Shown: piece after piece, positions 24,311 through 39,006 of the stretch | How positions within the stretch are numbered: position 1 is the first letter of the stretch | How the letters are laid out: each line of letters starts with the position of its first letter | Assembly: GCA_047605605.1 (NCBI GenBank) | Contig: JASGFG010000003.1 | Span: 26,588 to 90,587, forward strand | DNA length: 64,000 nt | Source: JAATGA01 sp047605605 | GTDB taxonomy: Bacteria; Pseudomonadota; Alphaproteobacteria; Rhodobacterales; Rhodobacteraceae | Direction of reading: 5' to 3' | The notes under the pieces: generated by a model | Told to the model about the DNA's origin: nothing | Database searches by the model: none | Seen by the model: only the letters and a program-made list of their open reading frames with translations | Translations under genes and position numbers: made by a program

Positions 24311-27300
24311 ATGAACATCGACCTATCGCGGCGCAGCTTTCTGAAGCTGGCGGGCGCGGGGGTGGCGGCGACCTCGCTGGGGGCCATGGGCTTTGGCGAG
24401 GCCGAGGCGGCGGAGGCTGCGCATGTGCGCGACTTCAAGCTGGCCACCACGACCGAAACGCGCAACATCTGCACCTATTGCTCGGTCGCCTGCGGGATCA
24501 TCATGTATTCCAAAGGCGATCTGAAGGCCGGCGAAAAGGCCGAGCTGATCCATATCGAGGGCGATGCGGACCACCCGACCAATCGCGGCACGCTATGCCC
24601 CAAAGGCGCCGCGCTGAAGGATTTTGTTCATTCCGCCACGCGGGCGACCAAGCCCCGCTATCGCCCGGCCGGGGCCAGCGAATGGCAGGACATCACCTGG
24701 GACGCGGCCTATGACAAGATCGCCCGCGCCATCAAGGACGACCGCGACGCGAATTTCGTGGCCACGAACGACAAGGGCCAGACCGTCAACCGCTGGCTGA
24801 CGGCGGGGTTCCTGGCGGCCTCGGGGTCGACCAACGAAACCGGCTGGCTGACCTACAAGGTCGTGCGGTCGATGGGGGTTCTGGCCTTCGACAACCAGGC
24901 GCGTGTCTGACACGGCCCGACGGTAGCCAGTCTGGCTCCAACATTCGGGCGCGGTGCGATGACCAACGGCTGGGTCGATATTCGCAACGCTGACCTTGTG
25001 ATCGTGATGGGCGGCAATGCCGCCGAGGCGCATCCCTGCGGCTTCAAATGGGTGACCGAGGCCAAGGCGCATCGCGGCGCCAAGCTGATCGTCGTGGACC
25101 CGCGGTTCACGCGCACGGCCAGCGTATCCGACTATTACGCGCCGATCCGCCCCGGTTCGGACATCGCCTTTCTGATGGGGGTGATCCGGTATTGCATCGA
25201 AAACGACAAGGTGCAGTGGGACTATGTGAAGAACTACACCAGCGCGTCCTTCCTGGTGCGCGATGGCTATGGTTGGGCCGACGGGTTGTTTAACGGCTAT
25301 GACGAGGCCAAGCGCGCCTATGACATGACCGAATGGGAATACCAGATCGGCGAGGACGGATTCGCATTGGTCGATCCGACCTTGCAGGATCCGCGCTGCG
25401 TCTGGAACCTGCTGAAGGCGCATGTCGATGTCTATACGCCCGAGTTCGTCGAACGGGTCTGCGGCACGCCGAAGGACCGGTTCCTGAAGATCTGCGAGAT
25501 GATCGGGGAATGTTCGGCGCGCGACAAGGTGATGACCAGCATGTATGCGCTTGGCTGGACGCAACATGCCAAGGGGGCGCAGAACATCCGCGGCATGGCG
25601 ATGCTGCAACTGATCCTGGGCAATATCGGGATGCCGGGGGGCGGGGTGAACGCGCTGCGCGGGCATTCCAACATCCAGGGCCTGACCGACATCGGCCTGC
25701 TGTCGCATACGATCCCCGGCTATCTGAACATGCCGAAGGATGCCGAGGTGGATTACACCACCTTCATGTCGACCAAGCTGAATCCGGCGATCCGTCCGGG
25801 GCAGACGAGTTACTGGCAGAATTATCCCAAATTCATGGTTTCCTTCATGAAGGCCATGTGGGGCGAGGCGGCGACGGCGGAAAACGGCTGGGCCTATGAC
25901 TATCTGCCAAAGCTGGACGTGCCCTATTACGACATCCTGCGGTTCTTCGACATGATGGCGAAGGGCAAGGTGAACCTGTATTTCTGCCAGGGGTTCAACC
26001 CGCTGCTGTCTTTCCCCAACCGCGCCAAGCTGACCGAGGCGCTGTCGAAGCTGAAGCTTCTGGTCGTCATGGACCCGCTCCAGACCGAGACGGCGCATTT
26101 CTGGGAAAACCATGGTCGCTACAACGACGTGGATACAGGCAAAATCCAGACCGAGGTGCTGGAATTGCCGACGACCTGTTTCGCCGAGGATGAGGGCGCG
26201 ACCGTCAACTCGGGCCGGTGGTTGCAATGGCACTGGGCCGGGGCGACCCCGCCGGGGCAGGCCGTGCATGACACGGTGGTGCTGGCGAATGTGTTCCAGC
26301 GGGTGAAGGCGCTTTACCAGACGGAAGGCGGCGCTTTCCCCGACCCGATCCTGAACCTGACCTGGGATTATGAAGACCCGATGGAGCCTTCGCCCGAGGA
26401 ACTGGCGAAGGAGATGAACGGCCGGGCGCTGGCGGATCTGTATGATCCCAAGGATGCGACCAAGCTGCTGGTCAAGGCGGGGGCGCAGCTGCCGAACTTT
26501 GGCGTGATGCGCGACGACGGGTCCACCATGTCGGGATGCTGGATCTATGCCGGGTCGTGGACGGCGGACGGCAACATGATGGCGCGGCGCGACAATTCCG
26601 ATCCGGGCGACATGGGGACGTTCCTGAAATGGACCTTTGCCTGGCCCGCGAACCGGCGCATCCTGTATAACCGCGCCTCGGCCGACATCGACGGCAAGGC
26701 CTGGGATCCGGCGCGCAAGCTGATCGAATGGGATGGCACGAAATGGGCCGGCTATGACGTGCCCGACATTGCGGTGAATGCCGATCCGCATACGGTCATG
26801 CCGTTCATCATGACAAACGAGGGTGTGGGCAAGCTGTTCAGCCGCAAGGGGATGAAGGACGGGCCGTTCCCCACGCATATGGAACCGTTTGAAAGCCCGA
26901 TCGCCAACCCGTTGCGTCCCGACATGAAGGGCAACCCGGCCGCGCGGGTGTTCCCCGACGATCTGGCGCAGATGGCTGCGACCGGGGATAGTGAATTCCC
27001 GTTCGTCGCGACCTCTTACCGGCTGACGGAGCATTTCCACTACTGGACCAAGCACAACGCCATCAACGCGGCCTTGCAGCCCGAGTTCTTTGTGGAGATC
27101 AGCGAGCAGCTGGCCGCCGAGAAGGGGATCACCAAAGGCGGCATGGTTCGCGTCTGGTCGAAACGCGGGCAGGTCTGGGCCAAGGCCGTAGTGACGAAAC
27201 GGATCAAGCCGCTGACCTGCGACGGCAAGACCGTGCATATCGTCGGCATCCCGTTGCACTGGGGCTTCATAGGGGCGGCGCGCAAGGGGTTCGGACCGAA

Positions 27301-27400
27301 CAGCCTGACGCCTTTCGTCGGCGACGCCAATATCGACACGCCCGAGTTCAAGGCGTTTCTTGTCAACATCGAACCGGCCACAGGAGAGGGGATGGCATGA
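24311..27400 (+). CDS. fdnG: Formate dehydrogenase alpha subunit, selenocysteine-containing (FdnG/FdoG type)
   Basis: A catalytic subunit of 1029 residues that oxidises formate to CO2 at a molybdenum or tungsten bis-guanine-dinucleotide cofactor, facing the periplasm. A twin-arginine signal SRRSFLK lies at residues 6-12 and the [4Fe-4S] motif CTYCSVACG follows, with a later LCPKG. Codon 200 (24908-24910) is TGA in the context DNQARV-Sec-HGPTVA, exactly where FdnG and FdoG carry selenocysteine, and the frame continues with full homology to the stop at 27400. A SECIS-like hairpin follows the TGA. Reading this TGA as a stop would give a 199-residue fragment lacking most of the enzyme. It overlaps the beta-subunit gene by four bases. 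Confidence 0.95.
24908..24950 (+). promoter_or_regulatory. Selenocysteine UGA codon with bacterial SECIS hairpin
   Basis: The TGA at 24908 begins a stretch that, as RNA, folds as in fdhF/fdnG: the codon context CACGGCC, then an apical stem GGTAGCCA/TGGCTCC around a GTC loop (24923-24941). The loop G and U residues are those bound by SelB. Spacing between UGA and the apical loop (about 20 bases) is right for a bacterial SECIS. The element lies inside the coding sequence, as required in bacteria. Confidence 0.85.
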
Positions 27401-28395
27401 CGGACCGCGCACCTCAGCCGACGACGGCGGCGGCCAACCCGCCGGTGCAGCCGCTGGCCTCGAACCTGCTGGCGTCCGATGTGGTCAGGGCCTCGGCCAT
27501 GCCGAACCTGCCCGCGCCGGACCGCACGCTCGACAAGGTGGCCAAGCTGATCGACGTGTCGAAATGCATCGGCTGCAAGGCGTGCCAGTCGGCTTGCGCC
27601 GAATGGAACGACACCCACCCCGAAATCGAGGAGAATGTGGGGGTCTATGAAAACCCGCATGACCTGACGCCCGAGATGTTCACGCTGATGCGGTTCAGCG
27701 AATATGAAAATCCGGTCACAAACGATCTGGAATGGCTGATCCGCAAGGACGGCTGTATGCATTGCGAGGATCCCGGCTGCCTCAAAGCCTGTCCGGCGCC
27801 CGGCGCCATCGTGCAGTATTCCAACGGCATCGTGGATTTCATCCATGAGAACTGCATCGGCTGCGGCTATTGCGTCACCGGCTGTCCGTTCGACATTCCG
27901 CGGGTCAGCCAGGTCACGCACAAAAGCTATAAATGCACCTTGTGTTCCGACCGGGTGGCGGTGGGGCAGGGGCCCGCCTGCGCCAAGGCCTGCCCGACCA
28001 AGGCCATCACCTTTGGCACCAAGGAGGATATGAAGACCCTGGCCGCCGAACGGGTCGAGGATCTGAAGTCGCGCGGCTATGAAAATGCCGGGCTTTACGA
28101 TCCTGCCGGGGTGGGCGGCACCCATGTGATGTATGTGCTGCACCACGCCGACCAGCCGCAGCTTTATTCCGGCCTGTCGGCCGATCCGCACATCTCGACC
28201 GTGGTGCGGGAATGGAAGGGGCCGGCCAAGAAGATCGGCCTGGCGGCCATCGGCCTGGCGGCGGTGGGGTCGATCCTGCACGGGCTGTTCGCGCGGGCCA
28301 ATACCGTATCCGCCGAGGAGGAGCACGAGGCCGAGGAACTGGTTGCGCAGGCCATTCCCGGCCAGCCGGGCGATGCAAGGGGGGGCCGGGCATGA
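27397..28395 (+). CDS. fdxH: Formate dehydrogenase beta subunit, iron-sulfur protein
   Basis: A 332-residue electron-transfer subunit with four [4Fe-4S] clusters. Cysteine motifs are [11 protein letters not shown] (about residue 52), [29 protein letters not shown] and [22 protein letters not shown] single C-terminal transmembrane segment (about residues 275-297, [19 protein letters not shown]) anchors it on the periplasmic side. It passes electrons from the alpha subunit to the cytochrome b subunit. Overlap by ATGA with both neighbours shows one translationally coupled operon. Confidence 0.95.
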   Translation: MTDRAPQPTTAAANPPVQPLASNLLASDVVRASAMPNLPAPDRTLDKVAKLIDVSKCIGCKACQSACAEWNDTHPEIEENVGVYENPHDLTPEMFTLMRFSEYENPVTNDLEWLIRKDGCMHCEDPGCLKACPAPGAIVQYSNGIVDFIHENCIGCGYCVTGCPFDIPRVSQVTHKSYKCTLCSDRVAVGQGPACAKACPTKAITFGTKEDMKTLAAERVEDLKSRGYENAGLYDPAGVGGTHVMYVLHHADQPQLYSGLSADPHISTVVREWKGPAKKIGLAAIGLAAVGSILHGLFARANTVSAEEEHEAEELVAQAIPGQPGDARGGRA

Positions 28396-29099
28396 GGACC
28401 GAATATTCCGAACCGGGCGACCACATCGAATCCGTGGCGCCGATTGTCACCGTCAGCCGCTATCGCGGCTTCACGCGGGTGAACCACTGGCTGACGGCGG
28501 GGTGCATGGTCCTGCTGCTGCTGTCGGGGTTCGCGCTGTTCGACCCGTCGCTGTTCTTTCTGACCGGGATTTTCGGCGGCGGACAGAACACCCGCTGGCT
28601 GCACCCGATCGTCGGGGTCGTGCTGTTCTTCAGCTTTCTGGTGCTGTTCCTGCAACTGTGGCGTCTGAACCTGCCGCGGCGCGAGGATGTGGAATGGGCC
28701 ATGCATCCCGTCGATGTCCTGACCGCACATGAGGAGCGGCTGCCGGAACTGGGCAAATACAATGCCGGGCAAAAGACCGTGTTCTGGGGAATGGCGGGGC
28801 TGATCGTGGTCAGCATCTGCACCGGGCTGATGATCTGGGAACAGCATGTCCACCTGTGGAAGGACTATGCCCCCACGCTCGCCTCGATCCCGGCGCGGCG
28901 GATCGCGGTGGCGGTTCATGCCTTGGCGGCGTTCCTGATGATCCTGCTGTTCATCGCCCATGTCTATGCCGCGATCTGGACGCGCGGCACGATCAGCGCC
29001 ATGACCCGCGGCCGGGTGACAGGGGGTTGGGCCTTCCGCCACCACCGCAAATGGCTGCGTGAACTGGCTGGACGCCGCCGGAACACCCCGGCAGAATAA
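28392..29099 (+). CDS. Formate dehydrogenase gamma subunit, cytochrome b
   Basis: A 235-residue membrane cytochrome b556-type subunit with four hydrophobic segments. Candidate haem-ligating histidines lie in the first (RVNHWLTAG), third and fourth segments ([20 protein letters not shown]). It carries electrons from the iron-sulfur subunit to membrane quinone. The ATG at 28392 overlaps the beta-subunit stop and gives the usual family length; an in-frame start at 28212 lies inside the beta gene and is unlikely. Confidence 0.93.
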   Translation: MRTEYSEPGDHIESVAPIVTVSRYRGFTRVNHWLTAGCMVLLLLSGFALFDPSLFFLTGIFGGGQNTRWLHPIVGVVLFFSFLVLFLQLWRLNLPRREDVEWAMHPVDVLTAHEERLPELGKYNAGQKTVFWGMAGLIVVSICTGLMIWEQHVHLWKDYAPTLASIPARRIAVAVHALAAFLMILLFIAHVYAAIWTRGTISAMTRGRVTGGWAFRHHRKWLRELAGRRRNTPAE

Positions 29100-29134
29100 T
29101 GACCCGACCTGTGGCCGGTCGGCCCGGAGGATGA

Positions 29135-30045
29135 ATGTCCGACATCAAGCCTGATCCTTCCGCCATCGGCGGCGTGGCGGTCGCGCCCTTTGTGCTGATC
29201 CCCGACCCGGCGGCAGTCTTCGCGACGCGCGCGCGACGCTTTGCCTTTCTGGCCGAAAGCAGCCGCCTTGGCCCCTATCTGGCCTTTCTGGGCAAGCTGG
29301 CCGAGGTGCAGGCGCGGCTGGTGGCCGATCTGCCCGATGTCGCCGCGCCGCGCCGGGCGCGGATCGAACCGGCGCGGGCGGGCGGGATGCCGGTTCTGGA
29401 CCGCAGCGAACTGGCCGCCAGCCCGATGATGGATCTGGCGCTGAGCCGTCTGTGCGAGGCCGCGCGCGGCATCGACATGCCCGAGGCCGCCCGGCTGGCG
29501 CTGGAGGCGGTGATGGCCGCCGATCCGGGCGAACGCCGCTGGCTGCTGGACAATGTGCTGTCCGATGCCATCCCCGAGGACAGCGTGGCCCCGCATCTGT
29601 TCGCCGCCGCTGCGGTGCAGGTGCAGATGGCGCGTCTGGCCGCAACCCTGACGCCTGCCGATCCGGCCCCTGTGGGCACCGGGGTCTGCCCGGTCTGCGG
29701 CGGGCGGCCTGCGACATCGCTGGTCATCGGGCAGGGAGAGCTGGAGAATCTGCGCTATGCCAGCTGCGCCTGCTGCGCGACCCGCTGGAACGAGGTCCGC
29801 ATCAAATGCCTGTGCTGCGGATCGACCAAGGGGATCAGCTATCGCTCGGTCGAGACGCATGAGGCGACGGTCAAGGCCGAGGTCTGTTCGGAATGCGGCT
29901 CCTGGGTCAAGATCCTGTGGCAGGTCAGGAACCACAGCCTCGACCCCATCGCCGATGACGTGGGCAGTCTGGGCCTGGACCTGATGATGAAGGAAACCGG
30001 CCTGCGTCGCGGCGGGTTCGACCCGTTCCTTGCCGGCTACGGCTG

Positions 30046-30046
<1 letters not shown>
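29135..30046 (+). CDS. fdhE: Formate dehydrogenase accessory protein FdhE
   Basis: A 303-residue cytoplasmic maturation factor for Tat-exported respiratory formate dehydrogenases. Four CxxC pairs form rubredoxin-like metal sites in the C-terminal half: CPVCGG, CACCAT, CLCCGS and CSECGS. The N-terminal half begins with the typical [26 protein letters not shown] sequence precedes the ATG. It is in the same operon as its client and overlaps the selB start. Confidence 0.93.
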
Positions 30047-34700
<4,654 letters not shown>

Positions 34701-34711
34701 TCCTTCGTTCC

Positions 34712-34742
34712 GGCCCGGCGCGGGTGTTACCTGCGCCGGGCC
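34712..34742 (+). terminator. GC-rich hairpin after the binding-protein gene
   Basis: Perfect arms GGCCCGGCGC and GCGCCGGGCC with an 11-base loop, 11 bases past the binding-protein stop and just before the lipoprotein gene. Probably stabilises the binding-protein transcript or attenuates the rest of the operon. Confidence 0.5.
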
Positions 34743-34764
34743 CTGCATGGCCCATGGAACTCGC

Positions 34765-35412
34765 ATGACACGCATTACCCTGACGGCGGCCTTTACGGTG
34801 GCCTGCGTCGCGGCCCTTGGGCTGACCGGCTGCAAGATCGTCAAGACAAGGCCCGCGGATGAACAGGCCCCGGCAACCGATGCCAGCGGCGACGATGCCC
34901 GCATCGCCTCGATCCTGGCGGAAAGCTTTGACGCAAGGCTCTTGCCGCTGATCGCGGAAAAGGGGCGGCCCGTGGCCGATGTGCGCGCGGCCATCGCCGC
35001 CGGGATCGACGGCGCGGGCGGCAGCCGCGGGCCGGGGGGCGGGGCCCCCTGGAACTTTGCCGTCAAGGGGCAGGGCAAGGTCACGGCCGCCAACCTGACC
35101 TCGCGCGCGCGGACCCTGGATGTGGACACCGACGGCGACGGCAAGGGCGATCTGACGCTGCAACTGGGCCCGGTGGTCAAGGGCACGTCGCTGCGCGATT
35201 TCGCCCCGCAGGTCTATGACTTCACCGCCTTCCGCGACCAGATCGAATTCGCCAAGCTGGGCCGCGCGCTGAACGACCGCGCCGCGGGCGCGCTGACCGT
35301 GCCCGAGGGCGACCCGACCGGCAAGGATGTGACCTTCACCGGGGTCGTGCCGCTGAAGAAAGCCGACGATCCGTGGCTGGTGATGCCGGTGACGCTGACG
35401 GTGGCGCCATGA
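34765..35412 (+). CDS. DUF2291-family lipoprotein of a sugar ABC operon
   Basis: A 215-residue predicted lipoprotein. The signal peptide ends in the lipobox LTGC at about residue 20-23, so the mature protein starts with a lipid-modified cysteine (CKIVKT). The sequence fits DUF2291 proteins, which recur beside polyol/sugar ABC transporters; their function is not established. The start at 34765 gives a compact signal peptide; ATG at 34747 is in frame. It overlaps the ATPase start by ATGA, so it is made together with the transporter and may be an auxiliary solute-capture protein. Confidence 0.7.
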   Translation: MTRITLTAAFTVACVAALGLTGCKIVKTRPADEQAPATDASGDDARIASILAESFDARLLPLIAEKGRPVADVRAAIAAGIDGAGGSRGPGGGAPWNFAVKGQGKVTAANLTSRARTLDVDTDGDGKGDLTLQLGPVVKGTSLRDFAPQVYDFTAFRDQIEFAKLGRALNDRAAGALTVPEGDPTGKDVTFTGVVPLKKADDPWLVMPVTLTVAP

Positions 35413-36950
35413 CCGATCATCCCGTCGGCCTGTCCATCCGGGGTGGGGTCAAGGTCTATCCCGGCACCCGCGCGCTGAAGGGCGTGGATTTCGACCTGCG
35501 CATGGGCGCGGTCAACGTGCTGGTGGGCGAGAACGGCGCGGGCAAGTCCACCCTGATGAAGGTCATCGCCGGGGTCGAGGACCTGACCGAAGGCCGGATC
35601 GAGATGGAGGGCAGGCCCGTCACCTTCCGGTCGAAATCCGATGCGGTGGACCATGGCATCGGCATCGTCTTTCAGGAATTGAACCTGTTCCCGAACCTGA
35701 CGGTGGCCGAGAACATCTTCATCGGGCGCGAACCGACGCGGGCGGGCGTGGACATCGACGCCGAAAAGCAGCGTCAGGAAACCCGCGCGCTGATGGCGCG
35801 GTTGGAACAGCCGATCGACCCCGACACGCCGCTGGGAAACCTGCGCATCGGCCAGCAGCAGATCGTGGAAATCGCCAAGGCGCTGGCCCAGAACGCCCGC
35901 ATCCTGATCCTGGACGAGCCGACCAGCGCGCTGTCCGCCGCCGAGGTCGAGGTGCTGTTCCGCACCATCGCCGATCTGAAGCGCCAGGGCGTCGGCATCG
36001 TCTATATCAGCCACCGGCTGGAGGAACTGATCCGCATCGGCGACTATATCACCGTGCTGCGCGACGGCACGATCACGGGCGCCCGGTCGATGGAAGGCGT
36101 CGACATCCCCTGGATCGTGCGGGCGATGATCGGCGAAAGCTCCAAGGAATACGGGCGGACCGAGGCTGCGAATTTCGGGGCCGAGGTGTTTCGCGCCGAG
36201 GACATCTGCCTGCCGCGCGCGGGCGGCGGCCATACGGTCGATCACGTCTCGCTGTCGGTCAGGGCGGGGGAAATCGTCGGGCTTTACGGGCTGATGGGCG
36301 CGGGGCGGACCGAGTTTCTGGAATGCGTCATGGCGCAGCATCCGCATTCGACGGGGCGGTTCTTTGTCGAGGGAAAGCCGCTGGTCGAACGCGACGTTCC
36401 CGGCCGGATCGCCCGCGGCATCGCCCTGATCCCCGAGGATCGCAAGCGCGACGGCCTTGTGCAGATCATGGCCATCCGCGAAAATCTGACGCTTTCCGCG
36501 CTGAAGACCTTTACCCGGTTCTTCCACCTTGACCTGCGGGCCGAGGCGCGGGCGGCGGCCGATTTCGTCAAGCGGCTGACCATCAAGATCGCCAGCCCCG
36601 AAAACCCGGTGTCCAGCCTGTCGGGCGGCAACCAGCAAAAGGTCGTCATCGGCAAGGCGCTGATGACCGGGCCGAAAATCCTGCTGATGGACGAGCCCAG
36701 CCGTGGCATCGACATCGGCGCCAAGGCCGAGGTGTTCCGCACCATGCGCAAGTTGGCGCAGGACGGCCTGGGCATCCTGTTCGTGACCTCGGACCTGGAC
36801 GAGGTTCTGGCCCTTTCCGACCGCATCATCGTGATGGCGCAGGGGCGCATCACCGGCGCGTTCCCTGCGGGCACCGATGCCGCGCAGGTGGTGTCCGCCG
36901 CCCAGACCGCCGCCCCCTCTGCCGCCCAGACCAAGGACATCGCCGCATGA
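35409..36950 (+). CDS. Ribose-type sugar ABC transporter ATP-binding protein (RbsA-like)
   Basis: A 513-residue protein with two nucleotide-binding domains. Domain 1 has Walker [10 protein letters not shown] and Walker B ILILDEPTSALS. Domain 2 (from about residue 265) has a degenerate Walker [10 protein letters not shown], and an intact signature [15 protein letters not shown] with Walker B ILLMDEPSRGID. This asymmetry is normal for the RbsA/XylG/AraG group. It overlaps the lipoprotein stop and the permease start. Confidence 0.9.
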   Translation: MTDHPVGLSIRGGVKVYPGTRALKGVDFDLRMGAVNVLVGENGAGKSTLMKVIAGVEDLTEGRIEMEGRPVTFRSKSDAVDHGIGIVFQELNLFPNLTVAENIFIGREPTRAGVDIDAEKQRQETRALMARLEQPIDPDTPLGNLRIGQQQIVEIAKALAQNARILILDEPTSALSAAEVEVLFRTIADLKRQGVGIVYISHRLEELIRIGDYITVLRDGTITGARSMEGVDIPWIVRAMIGESSKEYGRTEAANFGAEVFRAEDICLPRAGGGHTVDHVSLSVRAGEIVGLYGLMGAGRTEFLECVMAQHPHSTGRFFVEGKPLVERDVPGRIARGIALIPEDRKRDGLVQIMAIRENLTLSALKTFTRFFHLDLRAEARAAADFVKRLTIKIASPENPVSSLSGGNQQKVVIGKALMTGPKILLMDEPSRGIDIGAKAEVFRTMRKLAQDGLGILFVTSDLDEVLALSDRIIVMAQGRITGAFPAGTDAAQVVSAAQTAAPSAAQTKDIAA

Positions 36951-38002
36951 CCGCCATTCCCGCCGCCGCGCCCGCCAACAGTTCGTGGCTGCTTTTGCTG
37001 CTGAAGGCGCGGACCTTCGTGGCGCTGATCCTGGTGCTGGCCTTTTTCTCCTTTGCCGCGCCGAACTTTCTGTCGGTGGCGAATGCGGTGATCGTGGGCA
37101 AGCATGTCGCGCTGAACGCCTTTCTGGCCATCGGCATGACCTTCGTGATCATCACCGGGGGGATCGACCTGTCGGTCGGGTCGATCGTGGGCCTTTGCGC
37201 CATGGTGGCGGGGTGGCTGGTGCTTTACGGCATCGACCTAGGACTGGGCTGGTCGATCCAGTTCAACACGGTGGAAATCGCGCTGCTGGTGATGCTGGTC
37301 GGCATCTTCGTCGGGCTGATCAACGGCATCCTGATCACCCGGCTGAACGTCGCCCCCTTCATCGCCACGCTGGGCACGCTTTACGTCGCGCGCGGGGCGG
37401 CGTTGCTGTCTTCGGACGGCCGGACCTTTCCGAACCTGTCGGGGAATGCCGAATACGGATCGGCCGGTTTCCCCTTCATCGGCAGCGGCACGGTGCTGGG
37501 TCTGCCGTTCATGATCTGGATGCTGATCGCGGTGGGGCTGCTGGCCGCCTATATCTCGCGCCGCACGCCTTTGGGCCGGCACATCTATGCCGTCGGCGGG
37601 AACGAGCGCGGGGCGGCGTTGTCGGGCGTCCGGGTGAACCGGGTCAAGATGTTCGTCTACATGTTCTCGGGCTTTTGCGCGGCGCTGGTCGGGCTGATCA
37701 TCGCCAGCCAGTTGCAGGCGAGCCATCCGGCGACGGGCGAGACCTTCGAGCTGAACGCCATCGCCGCGGCGGTTCTGGGCGGCACCTCGATGTCGGGCGG
37801 GCGCGGGCGGATCGGCGGCACCATCGTCGGCGCCTTTGTCATCGGTATATTGTCGGACGGGCTGATCATGATGGGGGTTTCTTCCTTCTGGCAGACGGTG
37901 ATCAAGGGGCTGGTCATCATCGCCGCTGTGGTCATTGATCAGGCACAAAGCCGCCTTCAGGCGCGCGTCGCCCTGCAACAGGAGGCGGCGGCGGGCCGGT
38001 GA
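36947..38002 (+). CDS. Ribose-type sugar ABC transporter permease (RbsC-like)
   Basis: A 351-residue inner-membrane permease with eight or more hydrophobic segments. Family signatures are [44 protein letters not shown] and AIAAAVLGGTSMSGGRGRIGGTIVG. It homodimerises to form the channel. Its ATG overlaps the ATPase stop. The regulator gene follows after a gap of about 85 bases. Confidence 0.9.
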   Translation: MTAIPAAAPANSSWLLLLLKARTFVALILVLAFFSFAAPNFLSVANAVIVGKHVALNAFLAIGMTFVIITGGIDLSVGSIVGLCAMVAGWLVLYGIDLGLGWSIQFNTVEIALLVMLVGIFVGLINGILITRLNVAPFIATLGTLYVARGAALLSSDGRTFPNLSGNAEYGSAGFPFIGSGTVLGLPFMIWMLIAVGLLAAYISRRTPLGRHIYAVGGNERGAALSGVRVNRVKMFVYMFSGFCAALVGLIIASQLQASHPATGETFELNAIAAAVLGGTSMSGGRGRIGGTIVGAFVIGILSDGLIMMGVSSFWQTVIKGLVIIAAVVIDQAQSRLQARVALQQEAAAGR

Positions 38003-38086
38003 TGCGGCGCGGCTTTGCAGATGGGGCGGAATGCAATAGAAGCGGACCGTGATTGCGGTAACATCTTTTCAAGGCGGCAAGCGGAC

Positions 38087-38896
38087 GTGCAGCACAAGCC
38101 CACCATCGCGCGCGACGACACCATGGTCGGCCTTTTGTCCGAGCCGCGCCGCCGCCGCATCCTGGAATGGATACAGGAGGAGGGGGCGGCGCGCGTGCGC
38201 GAACTGGCCGCCGCCTTCCATGTGTCGGAGGCGACGATCCGCCAGGATCTGGAGCGGCTGGAGCAGGACGGCTTCATCACCCGCGAACATGGCGGCGCCT
38301 TTCTAAACCGGATCGCGACGCAAGGGGACAACCTTGCCCTGCACCATCAGGAAAACATGGACAAGAAGCGCCGGATCGGGGCCTTTGCCGCCGGTCTGGT
38401 GGCCGATGGCGAAACGCTGATCCTGGACGCCGGCACCACGACGACCGAGGTGGCGACCCGGCTGGTTCACCGGCGCAACCTGACCGTGATCACCAATGCG
38501 CTGAACATCGCGATCATTCTGGGCGCCGTGCCGGGGTTTGCGGTGCACATGCCGGGGGGGCAGTTCAAGGTGCCGACCCTGTCGCTGTCGGGCGACAAGT
38601 CGGTCGAATATTTCCGCAACATCTTTGCCGGGAAACTGTTCCTTGCCACCGCAGGCGTCGCGCTGGATGCGGGGCTAACCTATCCCAGCTTTGCCGACCT
38701 GCAACTGAAAGAGGCGATGATCAAGGCGGCGAGCCATGTCTATCTGGTCGCCGACAGCACCAAGATCAACAAAAGTTCCTTCACCCGGCTGGGCGCGCTG
38801 GAGGTGGTGCATTCCTTCATCACCGACGACGGGATTTCCGACGCCGATGCGAAAGAGTTCGAGGCGCGGGGGATCGAGGTTCTGATCGCACGCTGA
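38087..38896 (+). CDS. DeoR family transcriptional regulator
   Basis: A 269-residue sugar-metabolism repressor. The N-terminal HTH spans about residues 13-65 (RRRRILEWIQEEGAARVRELAAAF, VSEATIRQDLERLEQDG). The C-terminal sensor has the DeoR signature LILDAGTTTTEVA and VADSTKINKSSFTRLG near residue 225. These proteins usually sense phosphorylated sugars. The start is uncertain: GTG at 38087 is preferred, with ATG at 38015 and 38123 also in frame. Likely targets are the AAACGAA boxes at 33480-33688. Confidence 0.85.
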   Translation: MQHKPTIARDDTMVGLLSEPRRRRILEWIQEEGAARVRELAAAFHVSEATIRQDLERLEQDGFITREHGGAFLNRIATQGDNLALHHQENMDKKRRIGAFAAGLVADGETLILDAGTTTTEVATRLVHRRNLTVITNALNIAIILGAVPGFAVHMPGGQFKVPTLSLSGDKSVEYFRNIFAGKLFLATAGVALDAGLTYPSFADLQLKEAMIKAASHVYLVADSTKINKSSFTRLGALEVVHSFITDDGISDADAKEFEARGIEVLIAR

Positions 38897-38935
38897 CCCG
38901 CCGGATTCGGGGGCCCGCGTGCCCTTTGCCCGGCC

Positions 38936-38960
38936 CCGGAGGGGTTTTGCACCCCTCCGG
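38936..38960. terminator. Hairpin terminator between convergent genes
   Basis: Perfect arms CCGGAGGGGT and ACCCCTCCGG with loop TTTGC, between the DeoR gene and the convergent SDR gene. Symmetric placement fits a bidirectional terminator. It is followed by CCTCCCCGCAGGATATTTGGG, which resembles a short dispersed repeat common in Rhodobacteraceae intergenic DNA. Confidence 0.65.
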
Positions 38961-39006
38961 ACCTCCCCGCAGGATATTTGGGTCCAGAAAGAGGGGGGTC
39001 TTCGGG

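Noticed and set aside
24908..24910. Stop codon splitting the formate dehydrogenase alpha gene, as if a pseudogene
   Set aside because: The TGA coincides with the conserved selenocysteine position, homology continues in frame, a SECIS-like hairpin follows, and selB is in the same operon.
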